Positions 1 to 5,629 of a stretch of DNA of 5,631 nucleotides are shown here, in pieces (position 1 is the stretch's first letter; every line of letters begins with the position of its first letter). The stretch is taken from assembly GCA_001787035.1 (NCBI GenBank), contig MFUY01000028.1:1-5631 (forward strand), written 5' to 3'. The position numbers and the translations under genes were made by a program. This DNA is from Candidatus Nomurabacteria bacterium RIFCSPLOWO2_01_FULL_41_12. GTDB lineage: Bacteria > Patescibacteriota > Minisyncoccia > Phycocordibacterales > UBA9973. The notes below the pieces were generated by a model. The model was given only the letters and a program-made list of their open reading frames with translations. It ran no database searches and was not told the DNA's origin.

Positions 1-405
1 GATGTAGCTAAAAGAATACTTGCCCGTGATGGAAAAGAAAGCATTCTTTCTATTTCCGTAAAGGCATACGGGGAGCCAAAAATGATAATGAAGGTAGAAA
101 AGCGGTATTTTTCACCCAAGCCGAAAGTGGATTCGGCGGTCATAAAAATCAGCCATATCAGCCGAAAAATGTTTACAGAAAATAGGTTAGCTGAAGATAA
201 ATTTTGGGAAATAGTCAAAACAGGCTTTGCGCATAAGCGAAAAAAGCTCTCTGGCAACCTAAAAGACATAATGCCCTCACACCCCTCGCAAGCTCCTCGC
301 AAGGACCGTCCTTGCGAGGATTCTTGCGCGGTTTTGCAAGGTTTTAGAGACAAAAGAGCCGAGGATTTATCGCTGTCGGATTGGATTAAACTTGCAAAAA
401 ATTAA
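1..405 (+). CDS. rsmA: 16S rRNA (adenine-N6,N6)-dimethyltransferase RsmA/KsgA, C-terminal part
   Basis: This is the 3' portion of the KsgA/RsmA rRNA dimethyltransferase, which dimethylates two adjacent adenines in the 3'-terminal hairpin of 16S rRNA during small-subunit assembly in the cytoplasm. The frame is open from base 1, so the start and the SAM-binding Rossmann domain lie upstream. Of 134 visible residues, 37-47 (FSPKPKVDSAV) match the family's conserved F-x-P-x-P-K-V-D-S-A-V segment, 75-84 (GFAHKRKKLS) match the FxxRRKxL helix, and 119-124 (RAEDLS) match the C-terminal RAEXLS motif. The last two motifs normally sit about 20-25 residues apart. Here residues 91-114 form an unusual Pro/Cys/Arg-rich stretch encoded by a near-palindrome (284-331), probably an insertion. 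The TAA stop lies 8 bp from the stop of the convergent gene, with no clear terminator between them. The family assignment is firm. Whether the inserted stretch impairs activity is unknown. Confidence 0.95.
   Translation, partial: DVAKRILARDGKESILSISVKAYGEPKMIMKVEKRYFSPKPKVDSAVIKISHISRKMFTENRLAEDKFWEIVKTGFAHKRKKLSGNLKDIMPSHPSQAPRKDRPCEDSCAVLQGFRDKRAEDLSLSDWIKLAKN
284..331. repeat. 48-nt near-palindrome inside rsmA (possible palindromic repeat element)
   Basis: The core 294-320 is a perfect inverted repeat: 13-nt arms (294-306 and 308-320, TCCTCGCAAGGAC and its complement) around a single C. A second layer flanks it: CCTCGCAAG at 284-292 faces CTTGCGCGG at 323-331, pairing 8 of 9. The 9-mer CCTCGCAAG therefore occurs twice directly (284, 295), once inverted (311-319) and once inverted with one mismatch (323-331). 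The whole unit would fold into a long hairpin with a small internal loop. It is more GC-rich than the surrounding gene and coincides with the non-conserved stretch of RsmA. An in-frame mobile palindromic element is the inference; the symmetry is seen directly. Confidence 0.8.
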
Positions 406-413
406 CTACTCTT

Positions 414-1127
414 TTAGAGAGGTGACGAACCAAGCATTGGGGTAATAGTACCTTGAGTAGGAATAGTGATGGGAATAATAAGAGCAGGTATTATGCAAAC
501 GCCCGGTGGTGTATAAGCCCCAAGTAAAAATCTGATAACAGGTGTATTGAAGCTTGCAAATCCTTGAGTTCCTGGAAAATAACTGAGCAGGGCTGGGAAG
601 CTCGGCGGAAGGGGGGTAAGACCTATCATCCAATTAGCGCTTAATGGACAAAAAAAGGGATAAATTAAAGCCCCACCAAAAGGTATACCGACTTGCGCGT
701 GAGCTACAGGAGGATTAATCCCTAAAAAGGAAAGGGTTTTGGCAACAACTTTGTCAAAAACGGTCAAGGACGGCTGGGTTTTAAAGTCAACTAATTCCTT
801 AGTAAGTAATTTTTTAAATTCTTTATTGTAATCCATATTACTACTCAAGATTGCTGTCCTGAGGGTATTAACCATAAGTCGAAGCTCTTTTTTGCTAGAA
901 CCTTTTGTCTTGTTTACTTTAACAACTGTTTCAATAAATTTTTCCATGTTCACAAGATTAGGGTTTGTATTTTTCTTATTACTTGTATTTACTGGAGAAT
1001 TTTCTTGCAATTTAGAAACATCCACGCTTTTGCGTTGGATTTTAAAATTTTGGCCAAATTCGTAAGCAAAAACAGTCTGCAGGGAGAAGAAAAAGGCAAG
1101 AAGAATAAATAAATAAAGTGGTCTCAT
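414..1127 (-). CDS. Secreted protein with Gly/Pro-rich C-terminal module (CPR-type hypothetical)
   Basis: This is a 237-residue protein of unknown function, probably exported. Residues 1-21 form a signal peptide (short basic start, hydrophobic core LFILLAFFFSL, cleavage likely after VFA21). Residues 22-60 are polar, Asn/Ser/Lys-rich linker, and about 60-135 are Lys-rich and predicted helical. From about 139 the character changes: the AHAQ sequence at 142-145 resembles a second signal-peptidase site and opens a roughly 93-residue hydrophobic, Gly/Pro/Thr-rich module with FGG (149-151), YFPGTQGF (183-190), LGAYTPPG (202-209) and GSS near the end. It holds the only two cysteines, C160 and C211, which could form a disulfide. 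From memory, similar Gly-Pro modules recur in CPR secreted proteins; I cannot name the family. The ATG was chosen because it begins the signal peptide and lies just after a TATAAT box. There is no Shine-Dalgarno sequence. The gene is convergent with rsmA and divergent from the next gene. Confidence 0.85.
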   Translation of the reverse strand: MRPLYLFILLAFFFSLQTVFAYEFGQNFKIQRKSVDVSKLQENSPVNTSNKKNTNPNLVNMEKFIETVVKVNKTKGSSKKELRLMVNTLRTAILSSNMDYNKEFKKLLTKELVDFKTQPSLTVFDKVVAKTLSFLGINPPVAHAQVGIPFGGALIYPFFCPLSANWMIGLTPLPPSFPALLSYFPGTQGFASFNTPVIRFLLGAYTPPGVCIIPALIIPITIPTQGTITPMLGSSPL

Positions 1128-1135
1128 TAAGAGAA

Positions 1136-1141
1136 ATTATA
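1136..1141 (-). promoter_or_regulatory. -10 box (TATAAT) of the secreted-protein gene
   Basis: On the minus strand this is a perfect TATAAT with only 8 nt between it and the ATG at 1127. Transcription would normally begin about 7 nt downstream, at or within 1-2 nt of the start codon, giving a leaderless mRNA. This fits the absence of a Shine-Dalgarno sequence. No good -35 hexamer is visible at 16-18 nt (TAGGAG at 17). Confidence 0.6.
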
Positions 1142-1202
1142 ACATAGACACAAACCCCCTCCTAGGCAAGCCAAAAAACTAGTCTCTTCCTAAAAAGTGG
1201 TG

Positions 1203-1208
1203 TATAAT
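1203..1208 (+). promoter_or_regulatory. -10 box (TATAAT) of the Ca-loop protein gene
   Basis: A perfect TATAAT preceded directly by TG, on the opposite strand from the other box and 61 bp away, making a compact divergent promoter region. The predicted transcription start (about 1214-1216) falls on the first codons of the extended reading frame, 66-69 nt upstream of the only conventional in-frame start codon (TTG at 1284). There is no recognisable -35 (TAGTCT at the 17-nt spacing). Confidence 0.55.
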
Positions 1209-1217
1209 TAACCCATA

Positions 1218-2141
1218 ATTAAATTAGATTGGTTAAAACACAAAAGGACGCTTTGGATTGCTTTTGCAGTTGTTTTTGTTGTTTTGCTTTTTTTCTCAAA
1301 AAACAAGTCGGTATTTAAAAGTTTAGTAAGTCAAACAGAGAAACAAGAAGGATTAACCTATGGTAATGAAATACTTGGGAACTTGGTGAATAAAGATACC
1401 GACTTAGACGGAGTTCTGGACTGGGAAGAGAGCCTATGGGGAACAGATCCGACCAAGAAAGATACTGATGGCGACGGGACAGAAGACGATGTTGAAATAG
1501 AAGATCTTAAAAAGGAGGCAGGGCAAAGTGAGAGCTTAAAACTCTCACTGGGGCAAGGTGCCGAAAACCTAACGGAAACAGACAAATTCTCCAGAGAGCT
1601 TTTTACAACTATTGTCACCCTCAATCAAAATGGGCAAATAGACCAAGCCACGGTAGATAAATTGAGCGAATCTGTGTTTAATCAGATACAAAATTCTATT
1701 CAAAAAAAAGTTTTCTTAATTTCTGATCTTAAGCTAATAAATAACGATAATAAACAAGCTATACAAAAATATAGTGATGCATTGAACAATATTTATACAA
1801 AATATCCTATAGAAAAAGGGATGGTCAGTATATTACAAAAGCTAATAGCTGATGAAGAAAATACCGATTTAGAGTCTGAACTCAACCCAATCATAAATCA
1901 AGAAAATAAAATTATAAGTGAATTAGTGAAGATGAGCGTACCCCAACCCCTCTCACTTTTACATTTAAATTTAATAAATACTTCTCAAAAACTAATAGAA
2001 AACATCTATGATATGAGATTTTTTCATACTGATGTGATTCTAGCCATGAGCGCCATGAGCCAATATGAAGAAAATTCTACAGCTCTGGATTCTGCTGCCA
2101 ATAAACTCGCGGAAGCAATCAGGCAAAAATTGAATAATTAA
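1218..2141 (+). CDS. Membrane-anchored protein with thrombospondin-type-3-like Ca-binding loops
   Basis: A CPR-type protein of unknown function: one N-terminal membrane anchor, an acidic calcium-binding segment and a helical domain outside the membrane. The frame is open from 1212 (stop TAA at 1209-1211). The only ATG/GTG/TTG start near the beginning is TTG 1284 (285 residues), but that start would discard a clear anchor encoded upstream: DWLKHKR followed by TLWIAFAVVFVVLLFF. I therefore place the start at ATT 1218 (307 residues), or ATA 1215, right where the TATAAT at 1203 predicts the mRNA to begin. Numbering from 1218, the anchor is about 11-26. Two DxDxDG-type loops, DTDLDGVLDWEE (60-71) and DTDGDGTEDD (82-91), separated by LWGTDPTKK, match thrombospondin type-3 repeats, which bind Ca2+. 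Residues 100-307 are helical and lack cysteine. The C-terminal part (HLNLINTSQKLIENI, then QYEEN) resembles a conserved domain I recall from CPR hypothetical proteins. The start is uncertain; the coding frame is secure. Confidence 0.85.
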   Translation: MKLDWLKHKRTLWIAFAVVFVVLLFFSKNKSVFKSLVSQTEKQEGLTYGNEILGNLVNKDTDLDGVLDWEESLWGTDPTKKDTDGDGTEDDVEIEDLKKEAGQSESLKLSLGQGAENLTETDKFSRELFTTIVTLNQNGQIDQATVDKLSESVFNQIQNSIQKKVFLISDLKLINNDNKQAIQKYSDALNNIYTKYPIEKGMVSILQKLIADEENTDLESELNPIINQENKIISELVKMSVPQPLSLLHLNLINTSQKLIENIYDMRFFHTDVILAMSAMSQYEENSTALDSAANKLAEAIRQKLNN

Positions 2142-2158
2142 CAAATAAGTTATATAAT
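2130..2158 (+). promoter_or_regulatory. Promoter for the exported protein gene
   Basis: TTGAAT (2130-2135, four of six matches to TTGACA) and a perfect TATAAT (2153-2158) are separated by an ideal 17 bp. The -35 lies inside the last codons of the upstream gene. Transcription would start near 2165, leaving a leader of about 5 nt before the ATG at 2170. It is the best-formed promoter in the window and suggests that the gene after it, and perhaps the channel gene, can be expressed separately from the upstream Ca-loop gene. Confidence 0.7.
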
Positions 2159-2169
2159 GAAAGAGTAAA

Positions 2170-3393
2170 ATGCAAAAAATAATAACTAAAAATAAAACAA
2201 TACAAAAATTTACTTCTTCTTTGATAATTATTTTCATGCTCATGCCTGCTGTTTTTTTATCTTTTGGACCAAGGCAAGCAGAAGCCGTAAATCCAGTCGG
2301 CGTGCCGACTAATGACTTTACCGTCCAAATTATCGGGTGGAAGACTATTGCCAAAGAAGTCTGGAAACAATTGATGATGTCTCTCGCCAGAAGATTAATA
2401 AACAAAGTGACCCAAAGTACTATAAATTGGATTAATTCCGGTTTCCATGGTAACCCACTATTCTTAGAAAACCCGCAATCTTTCTTTAAAGATATCGCAA
2501 AATACGAGGTACGAAATCTAGTGGATACATTTGGTTATGACAGTCGCAGATTTCCTTTTGGTAGAGACTTTGCATTAAATATCATTGATAGTTACAGAAG
2601 ACAGTTAGAAGACAATGCGGAATACAGTTTGAGTAAAGTAATAAATGACCCCCTTTTATTGGAAAGATACAGAAATGACTTCTATGTCGGTGGTTGGAAT
2701 GGCTTCCTGATAAATACGCAATATCCGCAAAATAACTATTTAGGGTTCCAGATGCTGGCAACCGAAGTGGCCGCCAGAAAATTGGCTGGTACAGCGCAAA
2801 CTGCTACACAAAAAGTAAACACCACTTTGGAGCAAGGACTTGGCTTCCTTTCTCCAAAAGTTTGCCCAACAAACCCTGCTTATAACAATGGAATAAATGA
2901 ATTCAATCGACCAAGTTTCCAGCCTACAATACGATACAGCCCACCCAAAGTAGAGGATTACGCTACTGTTGAAGAATTCAACGCAGCATGGATTGCTTAC
3001 GATTACCAGTTTAATATTGATGTGAATGTAGAAAGAGCTGATTGGGATCAGACAAACACTTGCCCAGGGGGACTAGTGTCTACCACCCCCGGCTCTGTGG
3101 TAGCAAATCAAATAATAGGCGCCATGGGGTCAAAAGGCCGTCAGGGTGAACTCGCAGCAGCTATGGGCAACAGTCTTTCTGCTTTTTTTGACGCTCTCTT
3201 AACTAAGTTTTTAGATGTTGGTTTAAATGCTTTGTCTGATAGGGTCAGCCCGCCCGAACCAGTGGGAGATGGTTTTAATTATGGAGTAAATCCAGAACAA
3301 GGAGCTGCAGACGCCCAAAATATTATTAACAACCCGCCGGCGCCACCAACACCACCAGAGCCACCAGAGCCACCTACAACCGATGAACAATAA
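2170..3393 (+). CDS. Exported protein next to a TrbL/VirB6-like gene, with Pro-rich tail
   Basis: A 407-residue exported protein of unknown function. Residues 1-39 are a long signal peptide: a Lys-rich start, hydrophobic core LIIIFMLMPAVFLSF, and cleavage likely after AEA39. The mature part begins with an amphipathic region (52-85) and then INWINSGFHGNPLFLENPQSFF (85-106), a motif I recall as conserved in a family found beside TrbL/VirB6-like genes in CPR genomes. GGWNGFL (174-180) and TPGSVVANQI (306-315) also look like family motifs. There are only two cysteines, C232 and C298, possibly a disulfide. A helical hydrophobic segment (335-357) precedes a Pro/Glu/Thr-rich tail (359-407), which may be a flexible linker or may interact with the cell wall. 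A promoter overlaps the previous gene. There is no Shine-Dalgarno beyond a weak AAAGAG. The gene lies 28 bp after the Ca-loop gene and 88 bp before the channel gene. The inferred role is an extracytoplasmic accessory protein of the secretion or pilus-like complex. Confidence 0.85.
   Translation: MQKIITKNKTIQKFTSSLIIIFMLMPAVFLSFGPRQAEAVNPVGVPTNDFTVQIIGWKTIAKEVWKQLMMSLARRLINKVTQSTINWINSGFHGNPLFLENPQSFFKDIAKYEVRNLVDTFGYDSRRFPFGRDFALNIIDSYRRQLEDNAEYSLSKVINDPLLLERYRNDFYVGGWNGFLINTQYPQNNYLGFQMLATEVAARKLAGTAQTATQKVNTTLEQGLGFLSPKVCPTNPAYNNGINEFNRPSFQPTIRYSPPKVEDYATVEEFNAAWIAYDYQFNIDVNVERADWDQTNTCPGGLVSTTPGSVVANQIIGAMGSKGRQGELAAAMGNSLSAFFDALLTKFLDVGLNALSDRVSPPEPVGDGFNYGVNPEQGAADAQNIINNPPAPPTPPEPPEPPTTDEQ
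3352..3369 (+). repeat. Two tandem copies of a 9-bp unit in the Pro-rich tail
   Basis: CCACCAGAG occurs twice in direct tandem and encodes the repeated Pro-Pro-Glu of the C-terminal tail of the exported protein. Related CCACC units flank it (3343-3348 and 3370-3374). This is a likely site of slippage and of tail-length variation between strains. Confidence 0.7.
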
Positions 3394-3400
3394 CACTTTG

Positions 3401-3409
3401 TGGTATAAA
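3401..3409 (+). promoter_or_regulatory. Possible extended -10 promoter for the TrbL/VirB6-like gene
   Basis: TGGTATAAA fits an extended -10 element (TGnTATAAT with one mismatch), 8 bp after the stop of the exported protein gene. It would start transcription near 3416 and give a leader of about 66 nt. No -35 is visible at 16-18 nt. Unlike the other genes, this one would have a real 5' leader. The site also lies in the loop of a weak AT-rich inverted repeat, CACTTT/AAAGTG (3394-3414). Confidence 0.35.
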
Positions 3410-3481
3410 AAGTGATGAAAAATACGCGCCATACATCCTTGTCCCGTACTAAATTTTTGGCAAAGTGACATTAAAATAAAG

Positions 3482-5629
3482 ATGATTATAAAAGATAAAA
3501 ATAAATCAAAATTAGAAGCTAAAAGTAAAATTTTAGTACTGGGATTAATACTCCTTGTACTAGCCGGGCTGTTTAGCCCAGCTAGGGAAGTACAGGCGCA
3601 AGTGGTGTGTACGTCAGTAAGTAACGGTAGAACCCTCCCGGCTGGCTGTACGGTTCCACCTGGAAGTTGTTTTGATATAGGCAATAACCCCAGCAACCTT
3701 ACTTGGCAACAATGCAATATTAACCCTGGTTATAGGTGGCTGCCACCTGGTCAAACACCGACGGGACCAGTAGTCGCACCCAGCGCAGGAGGGCTTGCGC
3801 CAGGTACAACCGCAAGAGCAACAGCAGCTGCATCAGTAGTTGACGAGACAGAATTTCAAAGAGAAATAGGAAAGAACCTTTGTTGGGTGGGTTTCCTCGA
3901 TGGAGCGATTTCTCCAATTGGGTGTGTGGTTCAGTTCTCTTATATCATTTTCTACACCATCCCGGCTTATCTGCTTTGGGCGGCGGCGCAGTTTTTTAAT
4001 GTTTTAATATTTATCACCTTAGGCAGTCAATTATTAGACCAAGCCACTTTTATTTCTGCCGGCTGGAAAATAGTCCGTGATCTTTCTAATATTTTTTTCA
4101 TACTTATTCTTCTCTATATTGCCGTCAAAACAATCTTAGGTATAGGGGGCTCTGAAGTTAAAAAAATAATAGTTAATGTCATTATTACCGCTCTGCTTAT
4201 AAATTTCTCCATGTTTATGACTAAGGTAGTTATTGATACTTCAAACATCTTAGCGTTGGTTTTCTACAACAAACTTGAAGTCAAGACAGTCGACAGCAAC
4301 GGACAACCCGTGTCCATAGCTCATGACCCTATCTTAGCAAGTACATTTGGAGTGGAAAAAAATATTGCCGGCGCTATGACAGCCGCTTTTGATCCCACAA
4401 GTTTATTAACTGCGGACTTTTTTAGAAAAGCCGGAGAACAATGCAGCGGCATCCCTGGAACTTCATGCACCCCAGGCAGCCCATCAGCCCCGATATTAAT
4501 CGGAATCACTATTGTTGCCGGAACATTGATGTTTTTTGCCGCTTACTCATTTTTTGTGGCGGGGATAAGCTTCGTCGGCCGACTAATTGAACTTTGGGTA
4601 TTGATCATCGGTTCTCCTTTTGCTTTTATGTCTTTCTCTCTGCCAATCCTGGCAGGGGTTGAGTATGTAGGGTGGGACTCCTGGCATAAACGTTTGCTAA
4701 AAGTTTCATTTATGGCTCCGATTTTCATGTTCTTTATGTATTTCATATTTTTATTATTACAACAAGGAAACCCTTTTGGAAATGTCATAACAAGCAACGG
4801 AGGAGTAATAAATACCATCCTATTGGTAGTCATCCCGACAATAGTAATTTTAACTCTTCTTCTGAAAGCAACTGAATTTGCGAAAAAAGGAGGGGGTAAA
4901 TTAGGAGAATTCGCTTCAACGGCAGGGAAAATGATAGGCGGCCTTGCAGTAGGCGCTGCAACAGGAGGCACAGCATTAGCACTCCGGGCAGGTGTTGGTG
5001 GAGTAGGTGGGTGGGCTGCTAATAAAGCCGCATCAAGAGCAAACAGATTAGGACTAAATAAGATGGCTAGTGGATTAACAAGTGTTGGCGCGCTTGCGCA
5101 AAGAAGTAGTTTTGACATAAGAGGGGTCAAAATCGGCGGGCAAACTTTGGCTTCTGCTACCGGCATACCTATGGGAGAGGCGCAAAAGGGTGGAATTGCA
5201 CAAGCACGTAAAGATAAAGTGGAAAAAAGAATGAAGAGGGCAGAAATGCTTAAAATGCGAGAAGATGAGGGATTAAAACAAGCGTTAAATAAAGAAGAAA
5301 TTAAATTACAAGAAATATTAAACATAAATATAAAAAGCATTGAAGAAAAAGATAAGGCCATAGCTGAAGCAAAAGAAACAATGGATCCAGTTCTAATAAA
5401 AGCTGCGATAGCTGATAAAAAAGCACATATGACTAGTTTGGGGGTAGATACTATAAAACAAGAAATCAATAAAATAAAGAATAATATAGACATTGAGAAC
5501 AGAAGAAGAACAACTACCTTTGCTAATAGGAAGGGGGGATGGGGGATATTGAGTAGCACGGCCAATAAAGAAGCAAGGCATAACATCATAATGGGATCAA
5601 AAATAGAAAGTAAGGGAAATCCCAATTAG
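3482..5629 (+). CDS. TrbL/VirB6-like polytopic membrane protein (type IV secretion-type channel component)
   Basis: A complete 715-residue membrane protein resembling the TrbL/VirB6 family, the inner-membrane subunits of type IV secretion systems that help substrates cross. Residues 1-40 are a signal peptide (Lys-rich start, LVLGLILLVLAGLF, VQAQ cleavage region). Residues 41-130 are exported, Pro/Gly-rich and hold C43, C56, C63 and C78. Hydrophobic segments lie at about 149-168, 170-186, 203-221, 228-246, 337-360, 369-390, 408-427 and 443-462. C134/C148 and C321/C329 flank membrane segments and may form disulfides. The core around 349-390 (FFAAYSFFVAGISFVGRLIELW, then GSPFAF) and the RDLSNIFFILILLYIA segment (199-214) are the most family-like parts. 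Residues 463-520 are Gly/Ala-rich, and 573-675 form a highly charged Lys/Glu coiled coil, probably cytoplasmic. The start is the only ATG before the signal peptide; a Shine-Dalgarno is essentially absent. The C-terminal ARHNIIMGSKIESK resembles family ends I recall, so the TAG stop looks natural. Confidence 0.85.
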   Translation: MIIKDKNKSKLEAKSKILVLGLILLVLAGLFSPAREVQAQVVCTSVSNGRTLPAGCTVPPGSCFDIGNNPSNLTWQQCNINPGYRWLPPGQTPTGPVVAPSAGGLAPGTTARATAAASVVDETEFQREIGKNLCWVGFLDGAISPIGCVVQFSYIIFYTIPAYLLWAAAQFFNVLIFITLGSQLLDQATFISAGWKIVRDLSNIFFILILLYIAVKTILGIGGSEVKKIIVNVIITALLINFSMFMTKVVIDTSNILALVFYNKLEVKTVDSNGQPVSIAHDPILASTFGVEKNIAGAMTAAFDPTSLLTADFFRKAGEQCSGIPGTSCTPGSPSAPILIGITIVAGTLMFFAAYSFFVAGISFVGRLIELWVLIIGSPFAFMSFSLPILAGVEYVGWDSWHKRLLKVSFMAPIFMFFMYFIFLLLQQGNPFGNVITSNGGVINTILLVVIPTIVILTLLLKATEFAKKGGGKLGEFASTAGKMIGGLAVGAATGGTALALRAGVGGVGGWAANKAASRANRLGLNKMASGLTSVGALAQRSSFDIRGVKIGGQTLASATGIPMGEAQKGGIAQARKDKVEKRMKRAEMLKMREDEGLKQALNKEEIKLQEILNINIKSIEEKDKAIAEAKETMDPVLIKAAIADKKAHMTSLGVDTIKQEINKIKNNIDIENRRRTTTFANRKGGWGILSSTANKEARHNIIMGSKIESKGNPN
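3560..3585 (+). other. Near-perfect RNA hairpin in the signal-peptide coding region
   Basis: CTAGC (3560-3564) pairs with GCTAG (3581-3585) and GGGCT (3566-3570) pairs with AGCCC (3575-3579), around a GTTT loop with one C/A mismatch. This is ten base pairs in 26 nt, starting 78 nt after the start codon, in the codons for LAGLFSPAR at the end of the signal peptide core. No U-run follows, so it is not an intrinsic terminator. It could act as a translational pause site or simply reflect coding chance. Confidence 0.5.

Noticed and set aside
36..51. AGAAAG/CTTTCT inverted repeat at the beginning of the window
   Set aside because: Six AT-rich pairs inside conserved rsmA coding sequence, as expected by chance in this composition.
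409..419. CTCT/AGAG mini hairpin between the convergent stops as a bidirectional terminator
   Set aside because: Only four base pairs with a 3-nt loop and no proper T-run on either side, so it is too weak to call.
1358..1624. Ser-rich minus-strand frame opposite the Ca loops
   Set aside because: Its serine/valine pattern is the complement of the Asp/Gly-rich repeat codons on the plus strand. There is no promoter or start signal.
3394..3414. CACTTT/AAAGTG inverted repeat after the exported protein gene as a terminator
   Set aside because: Six mostly AT pairs, a 9-nt loop and no following T-run. It does not look like an intrinsic terminator.
3223..3717. Minus-strand frame spanning the gap before the channel gene
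   Set aside because: It crosses two real genes and their gap, and its Trp-rich run is just the complement of the proline codons in the tail of the exported protein.
4543..5625. Long open frame on the minus strand opposite the channel gene
   Set aside because: It is a shadow of the forward gene. The forward frame has a signal peptide, membrane segments and a coiled coil, while the reverse frame has no recognisable domain and biased composition caused by complementing the forward codons.
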